Origin: Rhodocollybia butyracea
Lineage: Eukaryota; Basidiomycota; Agaricomycetes; Agaricales; Omphalotaceae
Length of the DNA: 64,000 nt
Direction: 5' to 3'
NCBI GenBank assembly: GCA_015501585.1
Contig: JADNRY010000221.1
Location: forward strand, 37,381 to 101,380
Positions within the stretch are counted from its first letter, which is position 1, and the number at the start of each line of letters is the position of its first letter. The notes under the pieces were generated by a model that did no database searches, was not told where the DNA came from, and worked only from the letters and a program-made list of their open reading frames with translations. Positions 1-11,107 of the stretch are shown here, piece after piece. The position numbers and the translations under genes are program-made.

Positions 1-447
1 TGGACTAGATCCAAACGGAGGGCATGGCTAGTGGTCAGCCAATTGGCAAAGGGATTGCATGAAGTTATATCCAGTTAGAGCCTATTTGCAGCCAGTAAAA
101 ATGTTAGTTGTAACAATGAGATGCCGATGGGACAGCGTGACAAGCTTGTGGTCATCTTCCGCAATCGTTGGGTGACGTAGCAAGGAGACACCGAGGTAGC
201 TGAGCCGACTGCAAATACACTCTAATGTGGCAGCAGTGACACAGCGTGTAACGTGGGAGATGGTGTTAAGGTAATGGTGAAGCTTTGAAGCACTGTGTGG
301 ATACTAGTGCTGCTAAAATGGCTACAAAAAATGAGAATCTCCTGTATTGGTTTGAGTATTGAGGGACTCACAAAACCACTGGTCACAGCTTCAATAACAA
401 CAACCCTCCGAGGCCAAATTGTGTTAAAGGTATGATTTATACAAAGT

Positions 448-521
448 GTCCAGACTGGGGATTGAACCCAGGACCTTCTGGTGAAATCCCAAGATGCTCT
501 AACCAACTGAGCTATCTGGCC
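448..521 (-). tRNA. tRNA-like sequence (probable tRNA pseudogene or SINE head)
   Basis: The minus strand reads as a 74-nt cloverleaf. The acceptor arms GGCCAGA and TCTGGAC pair with one mismatch. The D arm is GCTC-AGTTGGTTA-GAGC and the T arm CTGGG-TTCAATC-CCCAG, so A-box and B-box promoter motifs are both recognisable. The anticodon arm is one base too long (18 instead of 17), so the anticodon cannot be assigned safely; TTC or TTT are possible. The extra base and the A in place of G in the B box suggest a decayed tRNA or a tRNA-derived SINE head rather than a working gene. No other gene is visible in bases 1-1070. Confidence 0.55.
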
Positions 522-1071
522 ATGGTTACAACTACTTGGTATCTCATCAATGTAGTGACAGAGGTGCCCTAGTGTCCTCAACCATTATAAGGCATTACAT
601 GGATATCTTTTGATCCAACCCCCTAGGTTGATTATATAGACAAGGGCATTTACACATAACACATACATCTCACCATTGTAGGGTGTCAGGATTGATTATT
701 AATCCCAACAAATTGTCCAATTTTCTAAGAGTAGTGTGATTATTGAGGAGCGGGACATGATCATTGAAAAATCAGAGTAAGCGCGCAATTGACATGGCAC
801 TTACGTTGACTAATGTTTACGTGGCTGTGCTCTTGTGCGGAATTTGCATGTCCGCGGCCCGAACACTTTTGTCAAAGTTGTTATGACTCGATCAATAGTC
901 TCGTCCAAACCTTCACAGTACGTAACTCAGCAGTAAAAATGATAAGAGAAATTAATGAGATTATAGAGCAAGCCTTTCCATTCGTTGAAACCGCTAGGCA
1001 AAAAATATATACTCAAACAACTAGGCTCAAGTACAGTTAGTAACTAGTTTGTAACGCAAAACTCACAGAAG

Positions 1072-1429
1072 TTATTATTTGGAGATAACTCGACAAATAA
1101 TAATATGATTACCCTCGGAGATAGCTCAACAAGCAGTAATATGAATCAGAACTAGTACTTGGAGATGGCTCAACAAGTAGTAGTGAGTGTGGTGTCTAAT
1201 ACTTGGAGATAGCTCAACAAGTAATAGTGAGTGTGATGTCTAATACTCGGAGATAGCTCAACAAGTAATAGGAAGTTGCAACTCGGAGATAGCTCAACAA
1301 GTGGCAATTAAAGAAGTATTCACTAGGAGATAGCTCAACAGGTGAATATTAGTGGATACAACTTGGAGTTAGCTCAACAAGATGTATAAATGTGTATTGT
1401 AGCTTGGAGATAGCTCAACAAGATACAAT
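1072..1429. repeat. Array of nine hairpins with a constant 12-nt core and covarying stems
   Basis: Nine units at 36-44 bp spacing each carry the core GAGATAGCTCAA, with a few changes, starting at 1082, 1118, 1162, 1206, 1250, 1286, 1327, 1366 and 1407. The core is flanked by arms that differ between units but pair with each other. Unit 1 pairs 1072-1081 with 1094-1103 (10 of 10). Unit 7 pairs 1317-1326 with 1339-1348 (8 Watson-Crick, one G-T, one mismatch). Unit 8 pairs ATACA with TGTAT outside CTTG/CAAG. Unit 9 pairs ATTGTA with TACAAT. Inside the core GAG and CTC can also pair around ATAG; core changes mostly fall in that tetraloop. Confidence 0.85.
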
Positions 1430-1914
1430 GAGTTGGTCTGGTGATTCACACAAGTGATAACAGCAAACAAGTGGGGGTTTGGATTTAAGAAAAATAATAC
1501 GTCTACTGTACATTGGTAAATCTAGCCTTCTTATATACTGTTTAATATGTACTAGTTAGGAAATGCTGCGGAATGACTAGATTTGAGTCATAACTGCGGA
1601 AATGCTGCGGATTGATCAGCCTGACTGTGGATGCTGTGCAATGACTGATGGTGAATCATTTAAGCAGAACTGTGATTGACTGATGTTGAGTCATTCAGTG
1701 GAACCGGAATTGAGTAATAATGAGTCAATACTGTATATAAGGGTCTGTGCAGCATTATCTCAAGCGGTGTGAAGAGAAAATGAGTAATGAATGTGTGTAA
1801 TAAGTGTGAAGTAGGAATGTTAATGATAGTGGCCATAGTTGGTTAATAGAAGAAAAAGGTGGGTGCATAGGATGTGGATGTGGGTCATAACAAAAGTAGT
1901 ATGTAGATTAGTAG

Positions 1915-2060
1915 GGCTCTTCACTGTATCCATAGGCTACGGTGTACGGCTGTAAGCTACGGGAAATCTTCCGTACTATAAGGCCTTCAAACGACCCATA
2001 TTTTACCGTACCATTATGCCATATATGGTACTTTTGGTGAACCTAAGGACATCAATGAAT
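1915..2060 (+). repeat. Dispersed repeat, copy 1
   Basis: This stretch shares a segment with 10600-10690: a GGCTACGG-like motif, GGCTGTAAG, GGAAATCTTC and CCTTCAAACGA occur in the same order and spacing. It carries no open frame worth calling. A TATA-like element (TGTATATAAGG) sits upstream near 1732-1742 in a region of short GAGTCAT-type words, which could be an LTR promoter remnant. Confidence 0.45.
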
Positions 2061-2862
2061 TGCATCAAGTTTTGGGGCTCTCCAGTTCAAAAGAGCACTT
2101 GAATGTCACTCCTATAGGTACTTTGGTACGGTCACAGGACGGTAATACCAGTAATAGTAGTTTTTATTTGTGCCATAACGACAGGAAAGCTTCAACAAAA
2201 TTGTGATACAAGAACCCATACCCTCTGATCTGACCAAAGAACCTTGTCCAAAAACTCCGTTACTCCATAGTTCTGAGATTGGGACAAACACCGTTACGCA
2301 ACGCTGAAGGGAAGAGATCTAGATGTAAAATATCAGTTAGTCAAGGCACTGAGAACTTCATGGCAAGAGGTATTGGTGGATCCGTCCCACTCAGATACCA
2401 TCAAACTCTGAAGTCACATCAAAGTCACAGTAAAGGCGCTCAATCCGGGCAGGGTCCTGGCTTGAACTGCTGTTTCTAGCCATGGCCATCACTGGGTGTA
2501 AAGATGTCCATGAGTCCAGATCCAGGTAAACCCGGATCTGTTGCGCAGGTACCTGTGGGCCCCAAGGGGCTACCCGTGACCCGCACGGATCCGTGGGAAA
2601 CGGATACCGGGATCTGCAGGTATTTTAACGCAGGTACTTGCAGATCCCAGTGAACACAGGTACTCACAATAACTTGTGAGTACCTGCAAGTATTTAGTAC
2701 TTACAATAATAGTGAAATGGCTACTACATGCAAGGTATGAGTGTGAGACACTTAGTAGGTGCTTAGTATGTAGAATAGAGCACAATGTGGGTAGAGAACA
2801 GTGGTCCTTGAGTGATACAAGTCACTGAAGCTAAAGAGGGACTATATTCATCATGATTGTAT

Positions 2863-3527
2863 TAGAGATGTCCATGAGTCCAAGTCAAGTATACTTGCAA
2901 CCCGTGGCGCAAGTACTTGCGGCCTATAAGGCTTGACTTGTGACCCGTGGCTGACTCGTGGGAAACGGGTCACTGACTCGCAAGTATTATCTGCAAGTAC
3001 TTGTGGGTCTCACAAGTACTTGTAGATCTGTCTATTAAACAAGTAATTACAGCTATAGTCACAAGTATTTACCATTATTTACTTGCATACATTGATTGTA
3101 CAGTGTATAATGCTATCAAAAACCTGTACTGTTGCTACACTCATTTCATACTATGTTATGAAGTAAAAATGTACTGACAGTTAGGCTTTGGATTGTAGAC
3201 AGCTCACGGCGATTGGGCGCTAATTTTTAGCGCCCAATCGCCGTGAGCTGTCTACAACCTCAAACATGTGTGGCAGCACTTGTTAAGTACTATAATAAAT
3301 ATGATACTGTTAATTACTGTAAGTTTTGATCACCAATTAATACATATATGAGTTCACAAGTCAGGCAAGTACTTGCAAGTCAACCAAAATTTCCCAAAGT
3401 CTGACTTGTGACCCGTGGCTGACCCGTGGAAAATGGATCTTGGGATCCGCGAGTCAGATACTTGCGAGTTTTCCCATGGATCTTACCTGCGAGTACCTGT
3501 GAAGACTTGGACTCATGGACATCTCTA
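2863..3527. mobile_element. hAT-type MITE B, nested in MITE A
   Basis: A 665-bp element with perfect terminal repeats TAGAGATGTCCATGAGTCC. It is flanked by a perfect 8-bp duplication GATTGTAT at 2855-2862 and 3528-3535. The TAGAG start and 8-bp duplication are the hAT signature. It has no coding capacity, so it would need a transposase in trans. Its sequence is close to the reverse complement of the element at 4121-4786. Confidence 0.9.
3194..3256. repeat. Perfect 30-bp-arm hairpin inside MITE B
   Basis: Bases 3194-3223 are the exact reverse complement of 3227-3256, with a 3-base loop (TTT) between them. The arms begin TGTAGACAGCTCACGG and are GC-rich compared with their surroundings. The equivalent place in MITE C (about 4402-4461) has the same hairpin with several mismatches. 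Confidence 0.85.
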
Positions 3528-4120
3528 GATTGTATACTGTACAACAGTGCATATAGCCACTTGTAGCTTGCTACATGCTAGGTGGACAGATGAGCTGCTC
3601 AGACAAGGTCTAGTGCATAGTGGAGAGCATATTCCAGCCGTTATTTGAGCGAAAAAAAATATTCTTGCCCTCCCCACAAATACTTGCAGGTACCTGCAGG
3701 TAGCACAAATTTACTTGGATCCATACCCGTACCCGTACGGATCCGTGGGAAACAGATACCTGGATCCGCAGGTAGACATACCTGCGAGTATTCTCACGGT
3801 CATACCTGTGAGTACCTGCAGATAACTCGGACTCATGGACATCTTTAACCAGGCGCTTTGGGTTTCCAGCCATCCCCGACACATGTGCATGGAGACATGA
3901 TGGAGTATTTCAGAATTGTAAGTACCGCACGGTCACAGCAAGTTGACAATAGGGCCTTCTAGTAGGTATTTTGCGGTGTGCATACTATTTTACGCTTCCT
4001 CTTGCTATTGTCCTTCTTAGTACCATGCCTTACTTATCCCACACAGTTAATCATGCTTACTTTAAGAGAAAGCAATCAACAAGCAATCAAATTCAGTCCA
4101 GGAGCACCTGGACTCTGAAA

Positions 4121-4786
4121 TAGAGATGTCCACGAGTCCAAGTCTTCACAAGTACTCGCAGGTAAGATCCGTGGGAAAACCCGCAAGTATGTGACTCGCA
4201 GATCCCAGGATCCGTTTCCCACGGGTCAGGCGTGGGTCACAAGTCAGACATTTGCAATTTTCGGTTGACTTGCAAGTACTTGTGTGACTTGTGCAAGCAA
4301 TATGAACTCATATATTTGTTGTTGGTGATCAAAACTTACAGTAATTAATAGTATCATATTTATTATAGTACTTATCAAGTACTGCCACACATGTTTGAGG
4401 TTGTAGACAGCTCACAGTGACTGAGCGCTTATTTAGCGCCCAATCGCCGTAGGCTGTCTACAATCCAAAGCCTAACTGTCAGTACATTTTTACTTCATAC
4501 CATAGTATGAAATTAGTGTAACAAGTAAAGTACAGGTTTTTAATAGCATTATACACTGTACAATCACTGTATGCAAGTAAATAATGGTAAATACTTGTGA
4601 ATATAGCTGTAACTACTTGATTAGTGTGCAGATCCACAAGTACTTGTGAGACTCGCAAGTAATACTTGCGAGTCAGTGACCCGTTTCCCACGAGTCAGCC
4701 GCGGGTCATGAGTCAGGCCTTTTAGGCCACAAGTACTTGCGCTCCGGATCCAAGTATACTTGGATCCGGACTCGTGGACATCTCTA
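4121..4786. mobile_element. hAT-type MITE C
   Basis: A 666-bp element with terminal repeats TAGAGATGTCCACGAGTCC and a perfect 8-bp target duplication CTCTGAAA at 4113-4120 and 4787-4794. It is the same family as MITE B in opposite orientation. Length differs by one base, so both are likely products of one active parent. Confidence 0.9.
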
Positions 4787-4864
4787 CTCTGAAACACTCA
4801 AGGAACTTACTAGTTGACTTGCAGAGGAATGCTGAAATACTAAGGGGCAACTGGAGGAGAGTAG

Positions 4865-5030
4865 TGATGTGCTGGCTTGGCCTAAAAGCTATGGGCCGGG
4901 CTGAGCCAAGCCAAGCCAGGCCGTGAAAAGCCGGGCCCTGATACTTGGCCTGGGGTGGCTTTTGGCCTGGCTTGAATTTTGTCAGGCCATGAGCTGGGGC
5001 TTCAGGCCGTGGCTTTTTGGCTTAGTGGAT
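4865..5030. repeat. Low-complexity GGCC/GGCTT word repeat
   Basis: The stretch is built from short permutations of GGCCTGGC, AAGCC and GGCTTTT on both strands and can fold on itself. No frame or terminal repeats were recognised. Confidence 0.5.
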
Positions 5031-5775
5031 AAGGTTTGCAAGGCATACTGACAAGGTATTTGGGGAGTCTGTGACAGATCTTTGCACTCTATGCAGTGTT
5101 CTCCGGTTGTTTTCTCTGCGTATGGTGACTTTTTGGATAAAAAATGTCCTATTCTGGGATCAGTATTTCCACTTATGACATTTTCCTCAGGAGAGGATAC
5201 ACAAATTTCTCCTCATAGTGTTTCTCGGGGTTTTTTACCCCCTGGCCGCCAGGATGTGACTCCACCACCAGATCCATTTGATGCAGGGTCAAGGATGTGG
5301 GTACTGCTAGCAATGAGGAATCTCTACTTGGAGAAGTGAAAACTGCAAAGACATTACTTTCAGTTGAGACTGAGAGGAAGGGTGTGATATTTCAATTGAG
5401 TTTGCACTCGGATTGAAGTATTGAGCTCGACGGGGGACCTGCTCAAGATATAGCCAGTTCCTACACGTCTCAGGGAGGTATCTCCAAAGCGCTGGAATTG
5501 AGATGGTGGTTTGGATACAAAGAATTCTTATTTGTCCCAGTACAAGTACAGAAATTATATACCGTAAATATTTGTACAAAATACTAAATAAAGTAATATG
5601 ATGAGATTCATATGTAGACGCGTACTTATGTTGAAGCTCGACAAGGGTTCCATGCTCACATGAATGCTGCATGTATACATCTCTTTTTTCCTTTCAGTAA
5701 GACAATGTTGAGTACCAATGTGCTCTGGTACATTGGTACAAACATCATGGCCGTACACCGGATGCGAAGGCAGGG

Positions 5776-6054
5776 ATGTGGATTGTGGAGTCACAGTACC
5801 GCAGCAATTTGGAGCCATTTATGGCTGTGATACATCTGGATGCCATCCTCCGACGAGGTGCTCACATTCTTCCTGTTTTTGGCCCAGCCACTATAGTACC
5901 CAAGAAACTTGATTTCTTGCAGTCATTGGATGACTTTACTGCATTTTATGTTAGTAAATACACTGACCATCAAATGAATGAAATTATCCACTACTTAGTA
6001 GCAGCTACAACTTTGTTTGAACTTAAACATACTGCCAGTAGTATAGTAACATAA
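5776..6054 (+). pseudogene. Transposase-type C-terminal remnant
   Basis: A 92-codon frame contains MAVIHLDAILRRGAHILPVF followed by LDDFTAFYVSKYTDHQMNEI. From memory this pattern (conserved HLD, RGAHLIPVFG, then a D..FYVNK..DHH segment) occurs near the C-terminus of long fungal transposon-encoded proteins, of the type annotated with DUF6830 or near Plavaka/KDZ transposases. Only this short segment remains, without the catalytic domain, and no start context is evident. An 85-codon frame upstream at 5082-5339 is unrecognised and may be another piece of the same dead element. Identification is by motif memory only. Confidence 0.45.
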
Positions 6055-6259
6055 CTTTGAAGATTTCAGATTCTCTGGTACTTGTCAGGGCACCAAATCG
6101 GCACCTATAACTACTCCCTTACAGGCCAAATCTCACATGGGCTAATTGTTACCTAGGCTGCCCACTGTCACGAATACCTGTAGCCGGGACTCCTTACATA
6201 CTAGGTGTGGGAGACTGGGAGAAGATTGAGATATGGTCGGGGTGGGTGTGTGTGGCACC

Positions 6260-6644
6260 GGGGCATTGACCATGGCATCTGAGAATCAGATGCTTTAATA
6301 TCATCTCCATAGGCACCTTGAGCGGCATCTGAAAGTCACACATTGGCCTTGCATTGGCCTTGTCACACTTTTATATAGAAGACCCGAATCAATGGCCAAT
6401 CCTTCCTTTAACAAGTCTCAAAGGTCTTTAAAGTAGAGACAAAGGGGTTAAACACCAAATTTTGTTTCTGCTTCAAAGGCCTTTGAGACTTGCTAAAGAA
6501 ATATATGGCCATTGATTCAGATCTTGATAGAAAAGTGTGACAAGGCCAATGCACAATTCTCAGATGCCATTCAAGGTGCCTATCGAGAGCCTATCGAGAT
6601 GATATTAGAGCATCTGACTTTCAGATGCCATGGTCAATGCCCCC
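6260..6644. mobile_element. Foldback MITE (GGGCATTGACCATGGC ends)
   Basis: The ends GGGCATTGACCATGGCATC and their complement form long inverted repeats. Similarity continues inward through the ATATCATCTC, AGGCACCTTGA and ATTGGCCTTGTCACAC words on both arms. The whole 385 bp can fold into one hairpin. No coding sequence. Confidence 0.75.
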
Positions 6645-6655
6645 AGTGTGGGAGG

Positions 6656-8117
6656 CATCAGGAAAAGTACATAATGCCCAGGCAAACCTAGAATATCCTG
6701 AGGCAACCCAGGAATTATCCAAATTCCTAGGCTGCCTCAGTGTCTCTCAAAGGCTCTGGTTGACCCAGTCACCAGGGAAACCCAGGTTTGAGGCCATATC
6801 CTGGGTTTCCTCAGTCATCTTTGGGTTGTCCTCAGGTTGCCCTGGGTTTCCCTGGCTGTCCCTGAGTCTCCCTGAGGTTGGGTTGTCCTCAGGCTGACCT
6901 GGGCTGCCCTGGCTATCTCTGAGTGTCCCTGAGGTTACAATTATAAAATCACTAAGAAGTTGACAGTCTGAAGTATGACTCATTTGTGAAGAGTGACTCC
7001 TTTTGACTGGAGTCATTTTGAGTGAAGTCAAAAATGTAAAGTTGAAAATGACTCCACCTGACTGGAGTCATTTTTGACATATAAGTACAGGCTCATTTTC
7101 GGCTCATTTTCGCCACCTCCTCCCTTTACCCCAGACCCAAAAATAAGTTTCATTCATATCTCCACCAGTTTTTGCTCAATTTTGACGATATAGGGCGCGT
7201 TTAGAATCGTTTATGACTCGTCTCTTTACTATATAAGTTTTAGGACATTATTTTGTATTTTTGTTACTACCTCCTCCTTCTCACCCAAGCCCTAAAGTGA
7301 GTTTTACTCATATCTCCATCATTTCTGACTCGATTTTTCCGTTTTAGGTCGCGTTTAGAATCGTCAATGGTCGTATCCATGCTTCGTAAGTTTCAGGGCA
7401 TCATTTTGTATTTTTGTTACTACCTCCTCCTCCTCACCCAAGCCCTAAAGTGAGTTTTACTCATAAAGTTTCCATCATTTCTGACTCGATTTTTCCGTTT
7501 TAGGGCGCATTTAGAATTGTCTAGGACCGTCTCCATGCTTCGTAAGTTTCTAGTCATTATTCCCCATGTTAATTACCTCCTCCTGCTCACAGGCCCAAAA
7601 GTGAGTTTTATTCATATCTCCATCAGTTCTTACTCAATTTTGACAATCCAGGGCATGTTTAGAATCGTTCAGAATGGTCTATCAGTCGTCTCTATGCTCC
7701 ATATGTTTTGGATCACCATCCCCCTCCTTGCCTTGCAGTTGATTACTGTACATTAAAGTTAGTAGTATGTTGCTAAATCCATATACAAATGATTTTCTGC
7801 TTCTCATTGATAACATGTATTGAACAGTCCAATAATACTGATTTCTGAACTGGTGCTTTTTGCTTCAGAAGTTCTGGGCAGACCCCAGAGAGCCTCAGGG
7901 AGCCTCAGGGAACCCCAGGGAGCCCAAGGAAAGCTCAGGGGCATTCAGGGACATTCAGGGATCTCCAATTTAATTTACGGTTCCCTAGGATTTAGGGGGT
8001 AGACCCTGGCACCCTGGAAGTACCTGTGCTCTTGGGGTGCACTGGGGCCCCTGGTTACACTAAGGCCATCTTGGGCCAATTTATGGTTGCCTGGGCCATA
8101 GGGACTTTTTCCTGATG
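6656..8117. mobile_element. CATCAGG-family element E1 with internal tandem array
   Basis: The left end is CATCAGGAAAAGTAC and the right end CTTTTTCCTGATG, flanked on both sides by GG, consistent with a 2-bp target duplication. Subterminal regions are inverted word repeats: CCCTGAGG/CCCTGGG words at 6700-6930 and CCTCAGGGA/CCCAGGGA words at 7870-7970. The centre is a four-unit tandem array (7140-7700). It has no transposase. Confidence 0.75.
7140..7700 (+). repeat. Four-unit tandem array of roughly 150-bp monomers
   Basis: Each unit contains TCATATCTCCATCA, then ACTCAATTTT or ACTCGATTTTTCC, then GGGCGCGTTTAGAATCGT, then CTCCATGCTTCGTAAGTTT, then TACTACCTCCTCC. Units are diverged, so the array is not young. 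The skeleton matches that of the 154-bp monomers in the large element at 19118-23973. Confidence 0.75.
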
Positions 8118-8352
8118 GGTGCAAGAGTAAGCGTAGAATGTAAAAGAACTTGACCTTCAAATCCGCTTTCACCAGCAGAGTTATTTTCTTGCCTGTCATT
8201 GCTAACAGATCCATATATGTCGAAACAGAAAGTCCTCAGATTTTCATACCTACTATTTAAACAGGCAGCCACGTGTGCTCTCGCATTGCCTGACTTCTGT
8301 ACATATGATATCAAAGTATTTAGGAAAGAATTGTCTGGGAGAAATTGACATC

Positions 8353-8430
8353 GGAAGAGAATTAGTACGGGATTGCCATGATGTCATTATCGGATCGGCT
8401 AACTACAACACTCCCCCTCAATCCGGGACT
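8353..8430 (-). mobile_element. Truncated Copia 3' LTR with polypurine tract
   Basis: Bases 8353-8410 match the end of the 244-bp LTR at 12445-12688 (shared AGAGAATTAGTAC and GGATTGCCATGATGTCAT) and end at ACTACAACA. Immediately outside lies CTCCCCCTC, which on the minus strand is a GA-rich tract next to the LTR start. The remainder of the LTR is missing, replaced by unrelated sequence toward the element ending at 8117. It is probably the 3' end of the same minus-strand element whose gag lies at 11.5-12.4 kb. Confidence 0.6.
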
Positions 8431-8543
8431 GTAACAACACAAGTAAGCTCCCCCTGGACTGAGATAGGGTGTGACATGAAATGGGGAACTGTAAGTAAAT
8501 TATACAGTGCGGATCCCCCGGGAGTAAGTATACAACTGTAACT

Positions 8544-8652
8544 ATGGAAAGCAAGAAGGGCCTGCCACCTTGGATCCAGATTTTTGATGTAGCTGAACTG
8601 ATGTTGCCAAATTGGGACATGGACCTCGGGCACTCATTACAATTATGTAAAT
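8544..8652 (+). other. Short conserved peptide copy (inverted partner at 11108-11203)
   Basis: The plus strand encodes MESKKGLPPWIQIFDVAELM and onward, and the minus strand at 11203-11108 encodes MESKKGLPPQIKIFDVAKLM and onward. The two copies stay alignable in the same frame for about 32 codons with only a few substitutions. I do not recognise the peptide. It could be part of a retroelement polyprotein or of the inverted ends of a lost DNA transposon. Bases 8650-10580 otherwise show no gene I can support. Confidence 0.4.
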
Positions 8653-10584
8653 ATATTACTATCTATCCATTGGTACGCCATTGGTTGAGAAAAAATGCTA
8701 AACATGCTGCAAATTAACAGCAGAGTATACTACTGCCTCATATACGGTCACAGCGGTGTCGTAAAAGATGGTCGTGACCGTGCAAAGTAAACTGTGCCAG
8801 TGACCATGTTGCCATCCCCCTTTACCTGTTTTTGAGCCTACCACTTGTAACCTGAGTGCTGAGTTCATCAAGGGCTCATTAGGAGGCAAGCACAATATTC
8901 AGGTCAGCTCAAGCCTGTACAGAATTGCCACTGAATTGATTACCCAGGCCCGGGATTTATTGCTGTTTGATGTTAGAGATGATATAGGGGCTCCTTCAGT
9001 CGACAAACATGATTCAGAGATTCAAGAAGAGCTAACAACTCTTTCTCTGTACCAGAAATCAAACCTCATTGCTATTGAGATTCCAAGCATAGGCCAGCCT
9101 TCCAGATTCCATTCATGATTCTTCTATGTAGTATGGGATAAGTAAGTACAATATCCCTCAGTAGTACACTTGAGTGTTAATCTACTGGATTAAATTGGAC
9201 TCAGTAGTACCTGTAGAATGAGTCATACTTGTATAAGTAACAGGCACTGATTACCTACTAGTAAAGCTACTTAAACTCACCCCAAGACAAGCCTTCAGAA
9301 GTAAATACACTTGACTGTAATCAACTGAGGGCACTGATGTAAGGGAGAAGTTTGAAACATACTAGATAGAAATCTAGATGGGTGAACAATTCAAGGTCAA
9401 TTCTGAGTCAGATGCAGGTAATTCAGATTTCCTCCTGATGAGCTTGGGATTAGAGTGGGACTCAGCCAGAGTACTTACCCTTAATGATATCTTGGCTAGA
9501 AAGTCTGTGTTTGTCACATACTTGTTCAATGTATTCGGTACCATTCGGGCTCTTGAACCATCTGGAACTTACCTCGTGCCTACGCTTGAACCAATTCTGA
9601 TCTAAGTATTCAAGGAGGGAAAGCCTAGCTTTTCAAAGCAAATTCCAAAGTCTTCTGAGTGAGAATAGTTAGGTTTTCTAGTGAGAGAGTCTGTCTAGCT
9701 ACTCCTAAGTAATTAGTCCTTTAAATATGAGCAAGAATTTCAGATTGAATAAATGGTCCTTGAAATAAGTATGTCCTGGTGGGTGTGTATAAGTCATGCT
9801 ACATGCACAACTGTGCATGTAGTTCAGCAAACCATGTGGCAGTTCACTGGCACTGGGCAGCTTGTACAAGACTGCCATACTTGCCATATTGGTCATAGCA
9901 ATGTATTAAGCAGCTGTTCTGTGTTGAAGGGAGTACTATGGGAAGAGGAGGCCTGCCCGACTTTTGCTTCCGACATAGATGGGACGTGTTTTGGTCCTGG
10001 TTTAATTTATCCTCCCGTGGGGAGCTTCATTTTTCCTTGCCTCTTTTATTTAACCTATGTATCTCGTTTATCTGAGTGCCTTTCTATGACTTGGCAGTTT
10101 TGTGCATTTACTTATATATTCAGGACATGTTGTCCTTTCCCCTCAGTTGTTTACTTTATCTATTTATCTGTGGAACTCGTACTTACGCTTATACATGTAG
10201 CTGTACTTATTCGTGTTTACAGGTACTTACTGTTCTCAATACAAGTTGGTTGTATTGCACACTTCTGAGGCCATACTTATTTGTGTTTTACATTTTGTCG
10301 CTGGCTCACTGGTAAAAGGTACTGCCAGGGAGAAGAATGACTCCAGGATATAAAGATGTTTGTTTGGAAACTAGAAGAAAACTGAGATGCCACAGATTTT
10401 TCTAGTTTAGTTTCAATAGTGACACAAGATGGCAAGCTTCTATTACTGGACCTACAGGCAATTATGACTTTGTTATGACTTTAGATTTAACCAAAGATTT
10501 GGAAACCCCAGAACTGACAGCCCCTATAATAGCAGTCCAAGTAGTGCAGTGTGATTACTTATTATTTCTGATGGCACTGAATAG

Positions 10585-10962
10585 TATGGGCTAGGGCTTG
10601 TCACCATATTTGTAGCCTACGGAGTGGGGCTGTAAGTTACAGGAAATCTTCTGTACTGTAAGACCTTCAAACGAGCTGTATTTTACCTACGCTGTATATG
10701 ACACATCATCACACGCAGGTATAACAACTTTTTCTTGCAATTCTGAAACAGGAAAAGCACAGAATAAGAGCCTTAAGCCCTTGTCAAGATACATGCAAAA
10801 TAATACCATTCACCACATATTTGGGGGCAAAGGAGTTCATTGTCACGAGTGAACCTAAGGTACAGTCTGTATATGGAATATGGCCATATTTTGCCTGTAC
10901 TGTACCATAGGAGACAAGAAAATCTCCGTACTGTGTATGTTACATATGGTGAAGAGACCTAT
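10585..10962. repeat. Dispersed repeat, copy 2, with possible terminal inverted repeats
   Basis: The left edge GGGCTTGTCACCATATTTG and the right edge ATATGGTGAAGAGACC are imperfect inverted repeats about 375 bp apart. The 10600-10690 part matches 1930-2020. It is probably a MITE with two copies in the window. Confidence 0.45.
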
Positions 10963-11107
10963 ACTACCAATGGGCGCACACTCTCACGTGAGGCATACAT
11001 AGAGCACTTAGCCTTGTACTCTTAGCTAAGGGCATTTAACTTCTTGTCCAAGAACAGAGCAATGAGAACAGCGGTGATAAATAAATTGGATTAGATTTAC
11101 ATGATTA

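Larger units (their letters stand above)
2499..3847. mobile_element. hAT-type MITE A, host of a nested MITE
   Basis: Terminal inverted repeats TAAAGATGTCCATGAGTCC and its complement bound the element. The flanking octamers are ACTGGGTG (2491-2498) and ACCAGGCG (3848-3855). They match at five of eight positions, and every difference is a C/T or G/A transition, as expected of an old 8-bp target duplication. The interior holds many palindromic ACTTGCAGGT-type words. A second, younger element of the same family is inserted inside. Confidence 0.75.

Noticed and set aside
222..581. 119-codon minus-strand frame
   Set aside because: It is read through the tRNA-like sequence; the GQIAQLVRASW part is the typical translation of a tRNA.
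1072..1429. CRISPR-like array (regularly spaced repeats)
   Set aside because: The repeats are short, imperfect and palindromic, the variable parts pair with each other rather than being unique spacers, and the genome is eukaryotic.
9753..10268. 171-codon plus-strand frame
   Set aside because: It has low-complexity hydrophobic content from a T-rich stretch, no motif, no intron or start context, and a competing open frame overlaps it.
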